A stretch of 64,000 nucleotides of DNA from Nitrosospira briensis C-128 (GTDB lineage: Bacteria; Pseudomonadota; Gammaproteobacteria; Burkholderiales; Nitrosomonadaceae). The notes beneath the pieces were generated by a model. That model saw only the letters and a list, made by a program, of their open reading frames with translations, did no database searches and was not told where the DNA came from. Location: positions 1,736,001-1,800,000 of the forward strand of contig NZ_CP012371.1 of NCBI RefSeq assembly GCF_000619905.2. Direction: 5' to 3'. The position numbers were made by a program, and so were the translations under genes. Shown piece after piece: positions 63,457 to 64,000 of the stretch (its first letter is position 1; each line of letters opens with the position of its first letter).

Positions 63457-63859
63457 TCTGACTTTTTATTTACCGGTTGCTCTGGGCGATTGACCCATGA
63501 GAATTTAAAAAATGATTTGAGAAAGCACGAGCATAGTAGAACTACTCATCTTTACGGTCAAGCCGCCAGGCGCGCAAGAGCCACGGGTTTTCAGGGGCAC
63601 CGCGCTTGCCAGGCAAGAGGCATTGCACTCAGTTCACCGGCGAGTGGCTGAACCAGGCCGATCCCGGCGTTTGGGAAATCGCTGTTCAACTGGGTCTGTA
63701 AGCAGCTGTCGACGTCTTTTCATGGTTTTACCGCTCTGGATTGCTGAAGGCGCCGGGATGGCAACAGGTAACAGCCACCGCCAAGTTATCAAAAAATCCC
63801 CCATGCGGGATTTTTGCGTTAGCCATCAAGAGAGTCGGGATATTCGCCCAATCCGCTCG
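63457..63859. other. Gap with terminator between yggS and vapC
   Basis: 403 bp without a clear gene. A hairpin, AAAAATCCC...GGGATTTTT at about 63792-63815, with a T run on one side and an A run on the other, can end transcripts from either side and lies after the leftward toxin gene. A short plus-strand reading near 63637-63702 (FTGEWLNQADPGVWEIAVQ) looks like a fragment of a gene, but no start or family is seen. Confidence 0.4.
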
Positions 63860-64000
63860 TTATTCCTCTTCAGTATTCCACGTCCACGGGTTGAGCAATT
63901 GAACCCCGCTCGGCTCAAAATCGGCCAGGTTTCGCGTGACGATAGTCATTCCATGTACCAGCGCAGTGGCCGCTATCAGTCCATCTCGGACCGGTCGAGG
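63860..64000 (-). CDS. VapC-type PIN-domain toxin (3' part only)
   Basis: The last 46 codons of a gene entering from the right edge; the stop is at 63860-63862. The visible end RDGLIAATALVHGMTIVTRN followed by ADFEPSGVQLLNPW is the conserved C-terminus of VapC toxins, with the D-x-x-I-A-A and V-T-R-N blocks holding the acidic and phosphate-contacting residues of the PIN nuclease. VapC cleaves RNA and needs a VapB antitoxin, expected just to the right and outside the window. Confidence 0.85.
   Translation of the reverse strand, partial: PRPVRDGLIAATALVHGMTIVTRNLADFEPSGVQLLNPWTWNTEEE

Overview
The window comes from the chromosomal origin region of an ammonia-oxidising betaproteobacterium, most likely Nitrosospira (Nitrosomonadaceae). 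The evidence is a complete ammonia monooxygenase cluster (amoC, amoA, amoB, two PmoD-type genes, copC, copD) placed directly beside the classical origin block. That block reads parB, parA, rsmG, mnmG, mnmE, yidC, yidD, rnpA, rpmH, dnaA, dnaN, gyrB. The genus is inferred from gene content and order; no database was searched.

Layout. 1-6.8 kb: a protease-like TPR protein (cut by the window edge), a YqhA-family membrane protein, then a leftward run ribE, ribB(A), ribH, nusB, thiL, pgpA, pncC. 7.1-8.9 kb: a RegB/RegA-type redox two-component pair placed between ribE and ribD. 9-12 kb: ribD, nrdR and glyA, leftward. 12-26 kb: gyrB, dnaN and dnaA leftward, then rpmH through parB rightward. DnaA boxes lie in the dnaN-dnaA and dnaA-rpmH gaps, and there are two strong parS sites. 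26.4-34.3 kb: the amo/cop cluster, with a 15-bp perfect terminator hairpin between amoC and amoA and a second terminator after amoB. It includes a CopD fused to a cytochrome c and a thioredoxin-like domain.

34.5-43.9 kb is the accessory part. It holds an MFS transporter, small unknown genes, an intact 824-bp IS5-family element with a CTAG target, and a compact three-gene operon. The operon encodes an SMC-like ATPase with a zinc ribbon, a 216-residue unknown protein and a PD-(D/E)XK nuclease. A DNA methyltransferase converges on it with a 4-bp gap. This four-gene block looks like a defence or restriction-modification-like system and is the strongest candidate for something new. It ends near a tRNA 3'-half remnant and an intact tRNA-Thr(CGT).

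44.2-63.5 kb is core again: aroQ, accBC, prmA, a zinc-ribbon/DUF3426 protein, mlaFEDCB with a second ABC exporter and a BolA-like gene, rpoH, ftsX-ftsE-ftsY, an M16 peptidase pair, rsmD, coaD, a ferredoxin and a YggS-type PLP protein. Two near-identical 161-166 bp elements with long terminal inverted repeats and TTAG duplications lie 12 kb apart. A VapC-like toxin gene runs off the right edge.

How it fits together: ammonia oxidation and its copper supply sit next to the origin, where gene dosage is high in growing cells. Replication, segregation, ribosome and tRNA modification, riboflavin, fatty-acid initiation, envelope lipid transport and cell division genes surround it.
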